Origin: Haliclona indistincta
Taxonomy: Eukaryota > Porifera > Demospongiae > Haplosclerida > Chalinidae
NCBI GenBank assembly: GCA_964017065.1
Contig: OZ024789.1
Coordinates: 11,722,914 to 11,786,913 of the forward strand
Direction of reading: 5' to 3'
DNA: 64,000 nt
Below are positions 11,327 to 24,100 of this stretch, piece by piece. The stretch's first letter is position 1. The number at the start of each line of letters is the position of its first letter. Both the position numbers and the translations under genes were made by a program. The notes beneath the pieces were generated by a model that saw nothing but the letters and a program-made list of their open reading frames with translations, was not told the DNA's origin and ran no database searches.

Positions 11327-13191
11327 CTAAAGGAAGAGGAAAAATTTCGATCACACTCATGCCCAGACAAGCAAAATTTTTTTTTCACCAAAAATAATTA
11401 TTAATAAAAAGTACATGATTGAAATGGGCCGTGAAAACTTACAGCAAAAATTGATAATAGTTATAAAAATACGACTATAACCAGTGAGATAAATTAATTG
11501 TCACCTATTTTAACCACATCACTTGTTATCATGTGTTCACACGATGCTGCATCACCATGCGTTGTCCGATAATCGCAATTACAGCAAAGACGAAAATCAT
11601 CCCCACGGATGTGTACACGGAGGGCTGACAATGGCGGCAGGTCAACCACGCCAGCACAATCGGTAACACGAGATGGTACCAAGGAAAATGGACTTTAGTC
11701 TCTTGTGTCTCTGTAGTACCTTTTCTTTTCTTCTTTTTCTTTTTGGACTTTTTCATTCCCGCCAGTTCCTTGGGTTGACACTCGCCCTTTTGTTTTATGT
11801 AGCCTTGACGACAGGAGCAAGAATGTGAGCCTTTCTTATTAACGCACACCTCAGTAGCATTGTCACACAAGTGAAGATCCCACTCACACTCGTCAATATC
11901 TGAAAGAAATGAGGAAGAAGGTCACACAATGTGCACATCACACCAATATATAGTAATACATGTACACTTTTTTTCACAGGCAGCTCAGATAGAGCAGCAT
12001 AGCTGTATTCATATTAATGCTCAGACATTGAGCCATAAAATATTTACTTTCGATGAAAATTTAACAGCTCAGTTGATGCTAACATGGTTTAAAATTAAAT
12101 ATCAAGATACAGAATCCATGAGCGCATTTCTGTACACTTTGCTTTGTGTGAGTGTGTGTGCGTATGTGTGTGTGCGTGTATGTGTTGTGTGTGTGTATGT
12201 GTGTGTGTATGTGTGTGTGTGTATGTTTGTGTGTGTGTGCGTGTGTGTTTGTGTGTGTGTCGTAGAGGTTCCATACCTTCACAGGACCCATCCTCCATTC
12301 TGTATCCATTAGCGCATTCCTCACACCCGGCAGGCCCGGCACCAGAACACTTGAGCTTACAACTCTCGTCACAACCTACAACCAAACATCGACTCACACT
12401 TAGCTCCGCCCACTCTCACATCCACCCACCTTCACACTTGTAACTGCCTGCAGTATTTAAGCAATAAGTATCATCACTGCATGAAGCCCCGCCCACTTTA
12501 CACTCGTCAATATCTGCAGAAAACGAACACAAAATACAAATCAAAATTGAACCAAAAATTACAGAAAAATTAAAAAAATTTTGAAACAAAAAATTTATAG
12601 TGTTTTCAATACAATTTTGTCTCTTCAACCCAGGGATTGGAAACAAGGCAGAAAAAACCGGTCAAAGTACTGCTCCAGACAGCATGCCCCTCCCACTCAC
12701 CCATGCAATATCCAGTGTTGTTTTCATAGCCACTAGCACACTCATCACAGTCATTGGAACCAGGCCCAGAACAGGAATGAAGACAAGCCGAGTTACACGC
12801 TGAAGAACAGAAAGTAAAACTCGTGCAGAGGAACCCAATACCAAATCTCTTAAAACATCAACCACATCTAGATTTCCTAGCTCTCTATACACACAAGCAC
12901 AGTATACATGCGACGATTTCCTCCAATTCTCAATGAGATAAAGATGCCTTTAGTGACCACACTTTGCTAATATCCTTTTCAGTTTAAAGGGAAGACTAGA
13001 AGCTAGAAACCCTACTCTACACATTGAACTGTAACTATACATCTCTCTACAGTCATCTCCTTGTGAGCTACTGGACTAGCTGACCTGAGCACTGGTAGCT
13101 GCCAGCAGTGTTGGAACAGTAGGTACCCTTGTTACATTGAGCAATGCCTTCTTCACATTCATCAATATCTGAGAAAGAAAAAGATACATGT

Positions 13192-13244
<53 letters not shown>

Positions 13245-14245
13245 TTAGTAACATAAGCTACTGGGATCAAGCACACACGCGACCAGGCTGTGCTGCTACC
13301 ATAAGCTACTGGGATCAAGCACACACGACCAGGCTGTGCTGCTACCATAAGCTACTGGGATCAAGCACACACGCGACCAGGCTGTGCTGCTACCATAAGC
13401 TACTGGGATCAAGCACACACGACCAGGCTGTGCTGCTACCATAAGCTACTGGGATCAAGCACACACGACCAGGCTGTGCTGCTACCATAAGCTACTGGGA
13501 TCAAGCACACACGCGACCAGGCTGTGCTGCTACCATAAGCTACTGGGATCAAGCACACACGACCAGGCTGTGCTGCTACCATAAGCTACTGGGATCGAGC
13601 ACACACGCGACCAGGCTGTGCTGCTACCATAAGCTACTGGGATCAAGCACACACGACCAGGCTGTGCTGCTACCATAAGCTACTGGGATCAAGCACACAC
13701 ACGACCAGGCTGTGCTGCTACCATAAGCTACTGGGATCAAGCACACACGACCAGGCTGTGCTGCTACCATAAGCTACTGGGATCAATCACACATGACCAG
13801 GCTGTGCTGCTACCATAAGCTACTGGGATCAAGCACACACGACCAGGCCGTGCTGCTACCATAAGCTACTCATCTCACCTAAGCAAGGCAGTGCTGGTTG
13901 CTCTCCATCTTGTTCTGGCTCATTCTCAGCTTCAGGTTCCTCTCTCCTGTATCCCGAGGCACACTCCACACATTGCTCTGGCCCCGCCCCACTACAAGAC
14001 TTCTTACAAGCTGTATCACATTCTAAAATGGAAGAAAACAAAGATTTACACATTTCCACACATTCACTGCTTCTCATAAACACACACAGAACATGGATAT
14101 TGTTCTCTAGCAGAGCAGGGTAGTTTCCATACCTGAGCATAATGATGAGTCATTGTAGTAGCCATCACGACATGAGGTACACTGCTCTCCTTCATAGCCG
14201 GTGTCACAGGAGCACACACCAGAGCCGTCCTTCTCACTGGAGCCC

Positions 14246-14290
<45 letters not shown>

Positions 14291-14635
14291 TAATAAATTA
14301 TACACGAGTGGATGGTACATTGGAAGTTACCTGACAAGTTCCATGTCCGTTACATGGAAGATCACGACCTCCTGGACAATCTAGGAACAATACAAACAGT
14401 AAAATCGACAATAAGCACTGCCGGTAAAATTTAAGGTCACTGGTAGAGCAAGGAAGTGTCTCAAAAACTACGCAATGCAACTTCTGGAGCCTGGGGCTAG
14501 GAGCTCACAGGAGTACTGACTGTGCCTCCCACTGCAGGTGTGGGCAGTCCCACCTGAACCTCTAGTGGTCAGTGAGACACAGCCAGTGCTCCCACACACA
14601 AAAAAGACACACACACACAAAAGACACACACAAAA

Positions 14636-14698
<63 letters not shown>

Positions 14699-15389
14699 CG
14701 ACAATCCGGTCCATATGTATTGTCCGGACAACAAACTAGACAATGAAAGAAAAATAAAAAGTCTGGTTCTAACAAGAACATATCCTCACTATCAAGATGT
14801 GAGAAGCAAAGCCATTGTTTCATGTCAGGTTGATCCTTATGACGACTAGAGAGAAATACAAAGAGGAGCAAGGAGATCATGCAAGCGGATTTCCTATCAA
14901 CTCACATTTTAAACCACCACCTCTCAACCTCCTCCTCATTCTCTTCAAGAAACTTTATGCACTAGGAGAGAAAAGTGGGGCATTACATAAGTTACCATAG
15001 CAACATCAAGCTCCACCCACCTTGTAATCTGATCTATCACAGACATTTTCAAGTACTTCGACCAACCTAACTTCACTAAAAAAGAAAGTTTATAATAAAA
15101 TAGTATGTGTAACCTTCACACACATGGTCATCCTATTCACCTTTTTGAATATTTAAGATTGTTTTCCTCTTCCCAAGACGTGTCTCCGCCAGCAAAATTA
15201 CTACCTTCAGTTGATTTTAACCCCTGTGAAAAACAGTATCACGTGATCTCACGTGACCATGCATACAGCCCTTACCTTCTCAAAAGCTCTCACAAACTCA
15301 CTGCACGTGTGACAGCCCTTTTCTCCTCGACAAGAAACGAGTAGGATTGCACTAACTGTCAGTAAACTCAGGAAAATGTCTCCATTCAT
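11223..15389 (-). CDS. CRELD1: CRELD: cysteine-rich protein with EGF-like domains (ER)
   Basis: Multi-exon ER protein. Start at 15389 gives a signal peptide (MNGDIFLSLLTVSAILLVSC) followed by CHTCSEFVRAFEK, the CxxC start of the CRELD WE domain, then GGDTSWEEENNLKYSK with the hallmark Trp-Glu, CCPDNTYGPDC, and laminin-EGF/furin-like modules (GVCSCDTGYEGEQCTSC; CSGAGPEQCVECASGY) alternating with calcium-binding EGF modules that begin DIDEC (about 13165, 12513, 11900). The exon at 11880-11529 carries the last EGF, a Lys-rich stretch and two hydrophobic helices as in CRELD1, ending at a TGA at 11532. A further exon at 11326-11223 is open to a stop and ends in HEEL, a KDEL-like ER retrieval signal, and could be an alternative end. 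Known: CRELD proteins assist folding in the ER, and CRELD2 is ER-stress induced. Introns hold a VNTR and CA/GT/GA tracts. Confidence 0.9.
12143..12262. repeat. GT-rich simple repeat in CRELD intron
   Basis: TGTGTG/TATGTG dinucleotide tract. The Cys/Val and Thr/His open frames across it are repeat artefacts. Confidence 0.9.
13195..13241. repeat. GA simple repeat in CRELD intron
   Basis: Nearly pure GA dinucleotide tract immediately left of the CRELD VNTR; on the sense strand it is a CT tract upstream of the EGF exon. Confidence 0.9.
13248..13866. repeat. 46-48-base VNTR in CRELD intron, about 13 copies
   Basis: Unit begins ATAAGCTACTGGGATCAAGC and ends CTGTGCTGCTACC; copies differ mainly by a CG insertion (CACACGCGACC versus CACACGACC). 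Copy number is likely polymorphic. It lies wholly within the intron between two EGF-region exons. Confidence 0.95.
14578..14697. repeat. CA simple repeat in CRELD intron
   Basis: Long CA dinucleotide run next to the exon that encodes CCPDNTYGPDC. It creates artefactual His/Thr and Cys/Val open frames. Confidence 0.9.
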
Positions 15390-15664
15390 CTTTGTTTTCG
15401 CTGTAAGAAAAAATCTTTGTTATCTCCCACTTCCGCGCATCTTTTATATTGCCGCCATTGACATAAAAATTGTGAAGTGATTTACAAAAGTTTACCGGGT
15501 GTGGTCAAATTTTATTGCCACGTGTGGCTTGCAGGGAGGCGTGTTTATCGACCAATCAGATTCTACCACGTTCGAGGGCTCCCGCGGATTTGAGGCGAGG
15601 AGAGAGCGATAAGTGCAAGATCGACCGGAGAGAGGCAGAAAGAACACTCGAGACAAGTGCAGTG
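15390..15664. promoter_or_regulatory. Shared CRELD / endoplasmin bidirectional promoter
   Basis: The two start codons face outward across 275 bases. Inside are a GCCACGTGTGGC palindrome containing CACGTG at 15519-15524 and a perfect ER stress element at 15552-15570. Both genes make ER-lumen folding factors, so joint induction by unfolded proteins is a reasonable inference. Confidence 0.75.
15552..15570 (+). promoter_or_regulatory. ER stress element (ERSE), CCAAT-N9-CCACG
   Basis: CCAAT at 15552-15556, nine bases, CCACG at 15566-15570: an exact match to the mammalian ERSE, bound by NF-Y at CCAAT and ATF6/XBP1 at CCACG. It lies about 95 bases before the endoplasmin ATG, a position typical for GRP promoters. 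Confidence 0.8.
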
Positions 15665-16953
15665 ATGAGTAGACGCGCTCACTATCTCCTGCTGGGGCTC
15701 CTAGCAGTGCTACTATGTGCAGGTATAAAGAAACAGCTTATTGCTGGAAAAACGTGAACTGCACGTTAACTTAAGGGCTGATGAAGCTTGCTTTGTAGTG
15801 ACACTGTGTGTCGCCATTTTGAATTATTGAGAGTTGTGATATTCTCATGGTTTGCGCGCTTTTTCTTTATGCAGGTTGTAGAGCAGAGGATGAAGTGGAG
15901 GATGTGGAGCCTCCCAAGGCAGACCCTGACCTAGGAGCAAGCAGAGAAGCTGTGAGAACAGATGTAGAGGCCGTACAAAGGTACCAACCGACCAATCAGA
16001 TTACACCTTTAAGCAAACTGACCAATCATGTTGCTTCCATTTTTGTTTGAAATCAGAGAAGAGGAGGCGATCAAGTTGGACGGACTGAGCGTGGCAGAGA
16101 TGAAGGAACTAAGAGACAAGGCAGAGAAATTCACATTCCAAGCTGAAGTGAACCGTATGATGAAACTCATCATTAACTCGCTCTATCGCAACAAGGAGGT
16201 GAGGCGGTGGGTGTGGTCACCACACCTATCTTATGTGTCTCTTTCTTAGATTTTCTTGCGTGAGATGATTTCCAATGCTTCAGATGCTCTGGACAAGATT
16301 AGATTTCTCTCTCTCACTGACAAAGCAGCTCTTAGCGCCACAGATGAGCTGTCTGTAAAAATAAAGGTTTGTGTGTACATACAGGATTTTTTACCAGGGA
16401 GAGGAAACACAACAGCAGTAGGGGGTCTTGAGGGTTATAAATGAGTTATAGCCACAATATATTATTTTGGTGAAATTCCAGGGGGTAAATCCCAGGCCAC
16501 CCCCCACTGTATGAAAGTGAGTAAGTCTTGTACTAGGGATTGGCTGTGTCTCATCGCTGACCACTAGAGGTTCAGGTGGGCCTGCAGAGGGAGGCATAGT
16601 CAGTGCTGCTGTGAGCTGCAGCTAGATCCATTGCTTGTGTGTTAGTGCACTAGGTATCTCCACCCAGAGCTCATGTGGTCTCTGTGGATGATCGTCACAT
16701 CAGTGCTATATTAGTACGGCATGTCTCAGGCATAGTTGGTCACTGACTAGCATATTGTGCTCCTTGACCTGGATACAGCTGCTACATGTTGAAAATACTT
16801 TAGAATCCTACACATTTCTTTGAAACTGGTTGAAAGTGAAACCTCAATATTATCACGAGTTTTGTGTTTTTGGTTTATTTCCTGTCTTTCTTCACAATAG
16901 GCTGACAAGGAAACAAGATCTATTCATGTCACAGACACTGGAATAGGTTAATA

Positions 16954-17018
<65 letters not shown>

Positions 17019-20000
17019 GCACACACACACACACACAACCTATCATTCATTCACTCACTCATCTTTCTGTTTGTTCGCAGGAATGACTAAACGTGATCTT
17101 GAGCAGAATCTTGGTACAATCGCTAAATCCGGTACAACAGAGTTCATGGAGAAGCTACAACAAGCTTCATCACAATCGGCGGCAAGCGATCTGATTGGTC
17201 AATTCGGTGTTGGTTTCTACTCTTCATTCCTTGGTAAGAAAAGAAGAGTTTAATTGTTCTTAATATCTTTCATCTCTTTGTGTCTAGTTGCTGATCGTGT
17301 GGTTGTTACATCTAAACACAATGATGATGAACAATATATTTGGGAGTCAGACTCTGCTTCATTTTCAATCGTGAAGGATCCTCGCGGCAACACACTCAAG
17401 CGTGGAACCACCATCTCTATCTTCTTGAAGGAGGAGGCGCAAGAGTTCATGGAGGAGGAGAAACTGAAGGAGCTGGTCAGCAAGTACAGTCAGTTCATCA
17501 ACTTCCCTATCTACCTCTGGGATAGCAAGGTGGGTGGAGCTAATACTGTGAACTCACTTCCATACACGTGTTATACTATATTATCATTAGACTGAGACAG
17601 TAGAGGAACCAGTTGATGAAGAAGAAGCTAAGGAAGACAAACCAGAGGAAGCTAAGGAGGACAAGGACAAGGATGATGACGCTACTGTAGAGGAAGAGAA
17701 AGAGGACAAACCCAAAACAAAGAAGGTGTGGCTAGTTATTAATAGTTAGTACTGGTTTCAATGATTGCACTGTAGGTTGAGAAGACAACATGGGACTGGG
17801 TACTCATGAATGATACTAAACCACTCTGGCTGAGATCGTGAGTCACTCACTTGCTTACATGCTCACTCACTTACTTACTCTGTCTCTACTTGTAGACCAA
17901 AAGAGGTTACTGAGGAGGAATATTACAAATTTTACAAATCATTCTCAAAGGTACACTAGACCTGTGCTAACGTTGCTTGTGTATTCATCTCTGCTGATCC
18001 AGGACTCACAAACCCCACTAGCTAAGATCCATTTCACAGCTGAAGGAGAGGTGACATTCAGAGCCATCCTCTTCGTACCGACAGTAAGTAACTCCCATCA
18101 ACACTACTGTCACACCATCTCCATCACAGACCGCACCTCATGATATGTTCAACAACTACGCTAAATCATCTGACAAGATCAAGATGTACGTCAGACGTGT
18201 GTTCATCACAGACGATTTCGAGGATCTTATGCCACGATACCTTGGATTCATTCGTGGAGTGGTCAGTACAAAATTTTATTATTCATCAAATTTTTACCAA
18301 AAAATAAGTTGCTGGCTTCAAATTTTAGAATGATTGCCCATACAAAATTTTTATGGTCACCCGTTTTAATTTTGTATGCAATCGAATTTTAAAGTTCATT
18401 GTCCTAATTTTTGATAGGTCGATTCTGATGATCTCCCTCTAAATGTCTCTCGTGAGACACTCCAGCAACACAAGCTGTTGAAAGTGGTGAAGAAGAAGCT
18501 GGTAAGGAAAGCCCTGGACATGATGAAGAAAATGGACAAGGAAACTTATGACAAGTTCTGGAAGGTAAGAAACAAGCCATCTCTTCTCTACTCCTTCAAC
18601 CCCTTCTCTCAGGAGTTCAGCACTAATCTGAAGCTTGGTGTAGTTGAGGATTTCACTAACAAGAGTCGTATTGCTAAGCTGCTTCGATTCCAGTCCTCTA
18701 ATGATCCAGAATCACTCACATCACTGGACGAGTACATTGAGAGAATGAAGGAAAAACAAGAACACATCTACTTCACGTCTGCTACCAGCAGGAAAGAGGT
18801 GGGTGTGGTCATGACATCATCACTGTGCTATTTATAGATTTTGTTGATATTAGGCTGAGGCGTCACCTTTTGTTGAGCGTCCATTGCGCAAAGGTTATGA
18901 AGTGCTGTATTTAACGGACGCAGTTGATGAATACTGCTTGCAAGCTTTACCGGAATACGAGGGAAAGAAATTTCAGAATGTAGCAAAAGAAGGATTAGAG
19001 TTTTCAGACGAGGGAGATAAGGACAAAAAGAACTTGGAGAGCATGCAAGAGAGCTTTAAACCACTGACAAAATGGCTGGAGGAGACTGCCCTCAAGGGAA
19101 TGGTATGAACATTAGGATACTGAAGGAGAGTGTTTTTATTCTCTCACAGATTCAGAAAGCAACTGTGTCTAATAGATTGAGTACCTCACCTTGTGTGCTG
19201 GTAGCTAGCCAATATGGATGGTCTGGTAACATGGAGCGAATCATGAAGGCACAGGCTTACCAACAAGCAAAGGATATTGACTCAGAGTGAGATAGAGATG
19301 AGAGAGAGTGTGTGAAAGAGAACAATAAATTGTTCACATACATAATTCTATCATCGTAACGATGCTTTTCTCTATCTCTCAGATGGTATGTGACTCAGAA
19401 GAAGACACTAGAGATCAATCCTCGCCATCCTCTTGTCAAGGAGTTACAGCGTCGTGTTGAGAAGGATGAGAGCGATGAGACAACTGTTGATCTTGCTCGA
19501 GTGATGTTTGACACAGCCATATTAAGATCAGGCTACACTCTGCCGGACTCAAGCTCTTTCGCTGGTCGTATTGAGAGAATGCTTCGACTGAGTGTAGGCG
19601 TGGATTCTGATGCACCTGTAAGCTCCTTCCACTGTCACTAACCTCACCTTCCCACTATCACAGGTCGAGGAGGAGGTGTTCACTCAAGAAGACGACGAAG
19701 AAGAGGAGGAGGAGGAGGAAGTAGAGGCGGAGCCAAAGGTTGAGGAGACCACACCTCCTCCTGAATCAGTCAAGGCAGAGCCTACGGTGAGTCTTATCAT
19801 GTAGCACTAAAGTGATCGTCTCTTTGTGAATGATTGCATCCTTGTTCCTAGTCTCGTCCCCAGACCACACCCCCTCGCTTAATTGCTCGTGAGAGGGTCT
19901 GGTGGCTTTAGTCGATTTTCTTGGGCCAGGAAGTAACTTTTTCCCCGGAATGTCTGGGGTAGAATCTGATTGGTCACAACGCTAACTCTTACGTAATACA

Positions 20001-20640
20001 AACCACATCGATAGAATGATGGCGGTCAAGATACATGTACCTCGATACGGCGACTGTAGTCTTTTTCCTGACATTCTCGAGCCGCGTGTTTATGGATTGC
20101 AGTGCAACTGCAGTCTTAGCTCCTTTTTCGATGTCAGAGAAGCACGTTCGACAAGCGTACGTAGGATCGTCGTACGATCCGTGTTCAAGCTCAATCATCT
20201 CTATGTATAGTTCTTCAAGTCTTGAGAACATTTGTCCAGACGTCTTCGCCTTCGCAGATTGTCTCCCTCGTCCAACGAGCAACTACATACGAGACACTTG
20301 TGTGTAGCAGCCATTTTCCTTTTTGCAGGTGCAAATACTAACATTTATACATATTCATTAGTGTTACGTAACTCTCGTACACGAAAAGCCCAAGAAAGTG
20401 CAACTAAAGCCACCAGACCCTCTCAGAAGCAAAGCGGAAGAGGTGTGGTCTGGGAACGAGACTACCTTGTTCCAAGCAAGGTTATGATTAAACTAGCATG
20501 AGCTGTCAAACAGTATACTGCCTGTACGTAAGAGATTACTAGAATATACACCAGGTTTACTGAGATATACAGTGTTTTACTGAGGTATCCTGATCTCTTT
20601 CCTTCAGTCTGAGGAGCCAGCTACCAAAGATGAGCTGTAG
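15665..20640 (+). CDS. HSP90B1: Endoplasmin (GRP94), ER HSP90 chaperone
   Basis: Multi-exon gene of about 19 exons encoding an ATP-driven chaperone of the ER lumen. The signal peptide [20 protein letters not shown] starts at 15665 (exon 1 ends at 15722). HSP90 N-domain: [24 protein letters not shown] across an exon border, [21 protein letters not shown]. An acidic linker (about 17590-17725) is followed by the middle domain ([41 protein letters not shown]) and C-domain ([32 protein letters not shown]). The Glu-rich tail ends with KDEL immediately before the stop at 20638-20640. All ATP-site motifs are present and length is normal for the family. The last intron carries a DNA transposon. It is head to head with CRELD under an ERSE promoter. 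Confidence 0.97.
16952..17036. repeat. AC simple repeat in endoplasmin intron
   Basis: CA dinucleotide repeat with two GC interruptions, within the intron that splits the DTGIG ATP-binding motif. Confidence 0.9.
19848..20464. mobile_element. DNA transposon (MITE-like) in last endoplasmin intron
   Basis: Inverted ends CTAGTCTCGTCCCCAGACC (left) and GGTCTGGGAACGAGACTA (right) are flanked by an exact 8-base duplication CCTTGTTC (19840-19847 and 20465-20472). A second inverted pair (CCAGACCCTCTCA and its complement) lies inside. On the minus strand a start ATGGCTGCTACACACAAGTG opens KCLVCSC, and 150 bases on a second C-x2-C ([13 protein letters not shown]) occurs in another frame, suggesting the remains of a zinc-binding first exon from the parent element. 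Confidence 0.8.
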
Positions 20641-21196
20641 AGCACACACACCAGTCGAGTGAAGGAGAAGAGACTTTAGAAGATTCTGTATTCAATTAAT
20701 TTTTAGTACAAGCAATTTTTGTAAATAAATTACATCTCATTAATACATGAACATAGCTTGTTATGAATGAATGAGGCTACAAGTGAAGATGAAGTGTGTA
20801 ATCTGTGATATAGCTATAGTCAATTATAATACATCAAGGTATGATGGTGGATGCAGTGACTGACTAGCATTGAGCTATACCTCATTATCAATCATTGTTG
20901 GTCGTCGATCTGAGTCTTTTCTAGGTAATCCTGAATAATCATGTAACACGTATACAGCAAACGCAGGCTAGTGTCACTGCATAAACCAGGGTTTAATTTG
21001 TAGCCTTTTACATGTACATCTGTGTACTTCACTTGCACTGTCCTATTGCAAGCCCCAATGTTTAGAACTGCATCTCTAGATCTCTAAAGTAGTATTAATG
21101 TGTATCTTTAATACACAAACTAAGAACTACATGTAATACAGGAACTTGTAAATACTATAATCAATGATTGACTGAGTTATTCAGTGATGTGTGGAA
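20641..21196. other. 3' flanks of endoplasmin and kelch genes
   Basis: Convergent tails of two genes. AATAAAT near 20724 is a plausible endoplasmin polyadenylation signal. Otherwise AT-rich with no supported gene. Confidence 0.5.
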
Positions 21197-24100
21197 TTAA
21201 TGGTAACTAGCTGAGGTAATAAATGTAATAAAGGCAATAAAAATTTCCAGTGCCTTTGTGTCTGCAATCCACTTCTCATACTTATATGTTGCACTTCCTG
21301 TGTGGTCAGAATAACCTGTATGCAATGCAACCACGCAGGAAGTCTGCACCCATTAGCAGCTTACCTGGAGCATCTGCTAAATAATCCACTTGTACTCCAG
21401 CTTCAACCACACACCTTGGTTTTGTAGAGACGGGGAAGGCTAGATCTACGTATCTACTGAGAACTGATTTTAATATCAAACAGAACTGTACAACTGACAT
21501 GTGGTACTATAATTTATAATGAGTGAGAAAGCACATGGTAATGGAGAATGTTCTAGATGATTGGTAATGGTTAGCACATGATAAGAGTGTGTGAACTGTT
21601 GTTACAAATTGAAAGTATAAGTAAACTATGGTTACTGGTTACAAAGATGAAAGCTAAGGTTACAATGATGAATATTAATAAGTTGCATAGGTCACTACAG
21701 TTTGATAGCTACAGTATAGTGAGCTACTAGCAGCAGCTGTGAGCTGGGCAGCATCACTTACCCTTTTCTTGATTGCCAGCACTGAGTGAGACTTCCTGTT
21801 TGTGAAGCAGTTGTTTGTAGCTGATTTTCAGTTGATCAACTGTGGAATACAGTAACAAGTGCTAGATACATTAATCACTCACTCTAATACTCACATTTCT
21901 CTAGCATCAGTTGACCATCACTTTCCAACATTGAGATCTGTTGATCTCTAACATAGGCCATTCTCTTGGTTTGCTCCAATACTCTTAGAAGCTCTTTCTG
22001 TTCCTCCTCACTAGCTGTCAGCTTGGTCTCACTAGCTGTCAGCTTGGTCTCATACTCATGGATGACTATCACAGTGTGCATACAGTGAGATGCAGAGCTA
22101 CAGTATAGAGATACTCACCATCTGCAGTGAGGTCCAACTGTGTGGTCACATCACTTGCTAGCTTAGTCTGTACAGCTACAATGAGAACACATTCCCCATA
22201 CAGACTCCTCCCATCACAGTCTACTTACTCTTTTGTTGCAGTTTCTCTAGCAGCTCTTGTTGCTGTTCATAGTCGTCTCTGCTAGCAGCCATCTTCTTCT
22301 GCATGTCATAAATATCATCCTCTAGTTTAGAGCACTTCTGATCCTTCTCCTGTGAATCACGCTGAGCAGCATTGAGCTTTTCCATTAGCTCCTGCTCTCT
22401 CTTCTTGCTAAGTTGAAGACTGTCTTCATAAGCACGAATGACTGAGAGAGAGAGGGAGGGAGAGAGAGTATGAGAGAGCGAAAGGGAGGGGGAGGGAGCG
22501 ACGAAGAGAGAGAGGGAGGGAAGTAGAGAGGGTGAGAGAGTGGGAGGGAAGGTGAGAGGGAGGGTGAAAATAAAAGCAGAGGTGTAGGCAGGGGGGCAAT
22601 TGCCCCCTTGTTTGCTGACTTGGTAGATGAATTTAGTTATTATTCTTGCAGGGTTGTGGCTATGTTGGCCACATATAGTTGATTTAGTGCAAGCCACATG
22701 TAAACTAGCCTGTTTACACCTAGTCTGGCCGCTGCCCCTCCCCGGCCACCTATTGAGTGGGTGGTGGACGTGTGTAGGGTCTAGCAAACATTGCCATTCA
22801 TAGTTTCCCAACCGACCAATCAGATTCTACTGCTCAAGATCTTGAGCAGTAATATTCATGGATCAAGGCTGGGTTTGATCGTGAATAATATTACAGGCTA
22901 TGACAGAACAGCTACGGTGGCTAACAGTCGTGCTGTTGACAATGCTATCGAAAATAGTCTACCGCGATTCAGGCATAGATGGCTTAAACCAGCGCAGTGT
23001 ACAGCAATTCATGCGGTACAATGGCATTGAGGAATCCCCGCTTATCATTGCAATAATTAATTATTATACACGATTAATATTCATATAAAATCGATGAATG
23101 GTAATGTTTGCTAGACCCTACACGCCGTCCACCACCCACTCAATAGGCGGGGAGGGGCAGCGGCCAGACTAGTTTACACCAAGCCAACTGCTGTCTACAC
23201 TAGCCTCGAACCAGGCTCTTTTAATTTGTGTGGGCGGAAGAAAGAGCCTGGTACACACTGTCTGCGCATGTGCTGAAAATTCACGTGGTTTGGACGGATG
23301 TGACGAAATAATAATTATCAAAGACAGGCGGGACGAAGGGCGTGGTCAAGCAAACGAACATGGCGGCTTCTAGCTAACGCAATTCTAATGTAGATCATTC
23401 ACCTTTCAAGAAAATAGAGCTAGTTTTGACAGCCACATATCCTGAACTGCTGCTAGCAAGGTACCAAGCTGATCTGCTGAACGGATAAACGCGCAAACTG
23501 CAAGACAGTAGAAACATCGCTGTTACTGTTCACAATGCGTACACTCGTCGCTCACTACTGGCTTGCCTGTACAGTATTACTAATGTAGTTAGCAGAACTT
23601 CCAATGAAGGAGACCAACACTTGTTCTGAACTGAGATCCGCAGTACCAGTAAGCGATGACGTCAAATTTCGTGGTGCGTATTACAAACATGCAAGAAAGT
23701 TTCCTATCGCGCCGGAATTCCGGCGCGATTTGGAGCATGCACAGACAGTGTGTACCAGGCTCTTTATTCCGCCCACACAAATTAAAAGAGCCTGGTTCGA
23801 GGCTACTGTCTAAACTAGATAAGTATTGAAATTAAACAGCTAAAAATTGCTCTAAAATAGCAATAAAATTTCAAACATTTTCTGGGGGAGGACCCCCAGA
23901 CCCCCACTGTTTTTAAATAATTTGCCCCCTTGTTTCAATCATCCTGCCTACACCCCTGAAAAGAGTAATGAAAGCTAGTAAGTGAGTGTCCCTCAGTGTA
24001 TGTCTTACTATCTTCTGAGGTGAGTCCAAGAGATGTCTCTTCATCTGGTTCTGTCTCATTGCACTGATCTATAAGAAAGAAAGACATATAAAGTCCATAG

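Larger units (their letters stand above)
22579..23957. mobile_element. Composite DNA transposon with nested elements in kelch-gene intron
   Basis: Outer inverted ends CAGAGGTGTAGGCAGG (left) and CCTGCCTACACCCCTG (right) resemble hAT termini; I could not find a clean 8-base duplication. The interior contains two complete fold-back elements that are listed separately, so the outer element is a nested insertion target. Confidence 0.6.

Noticed and set aside
12079..12443. Cys/Val and His/Thr-rich open frames
   Set aside because: Products of a GT/CA microsatellite in a CRELD intron.
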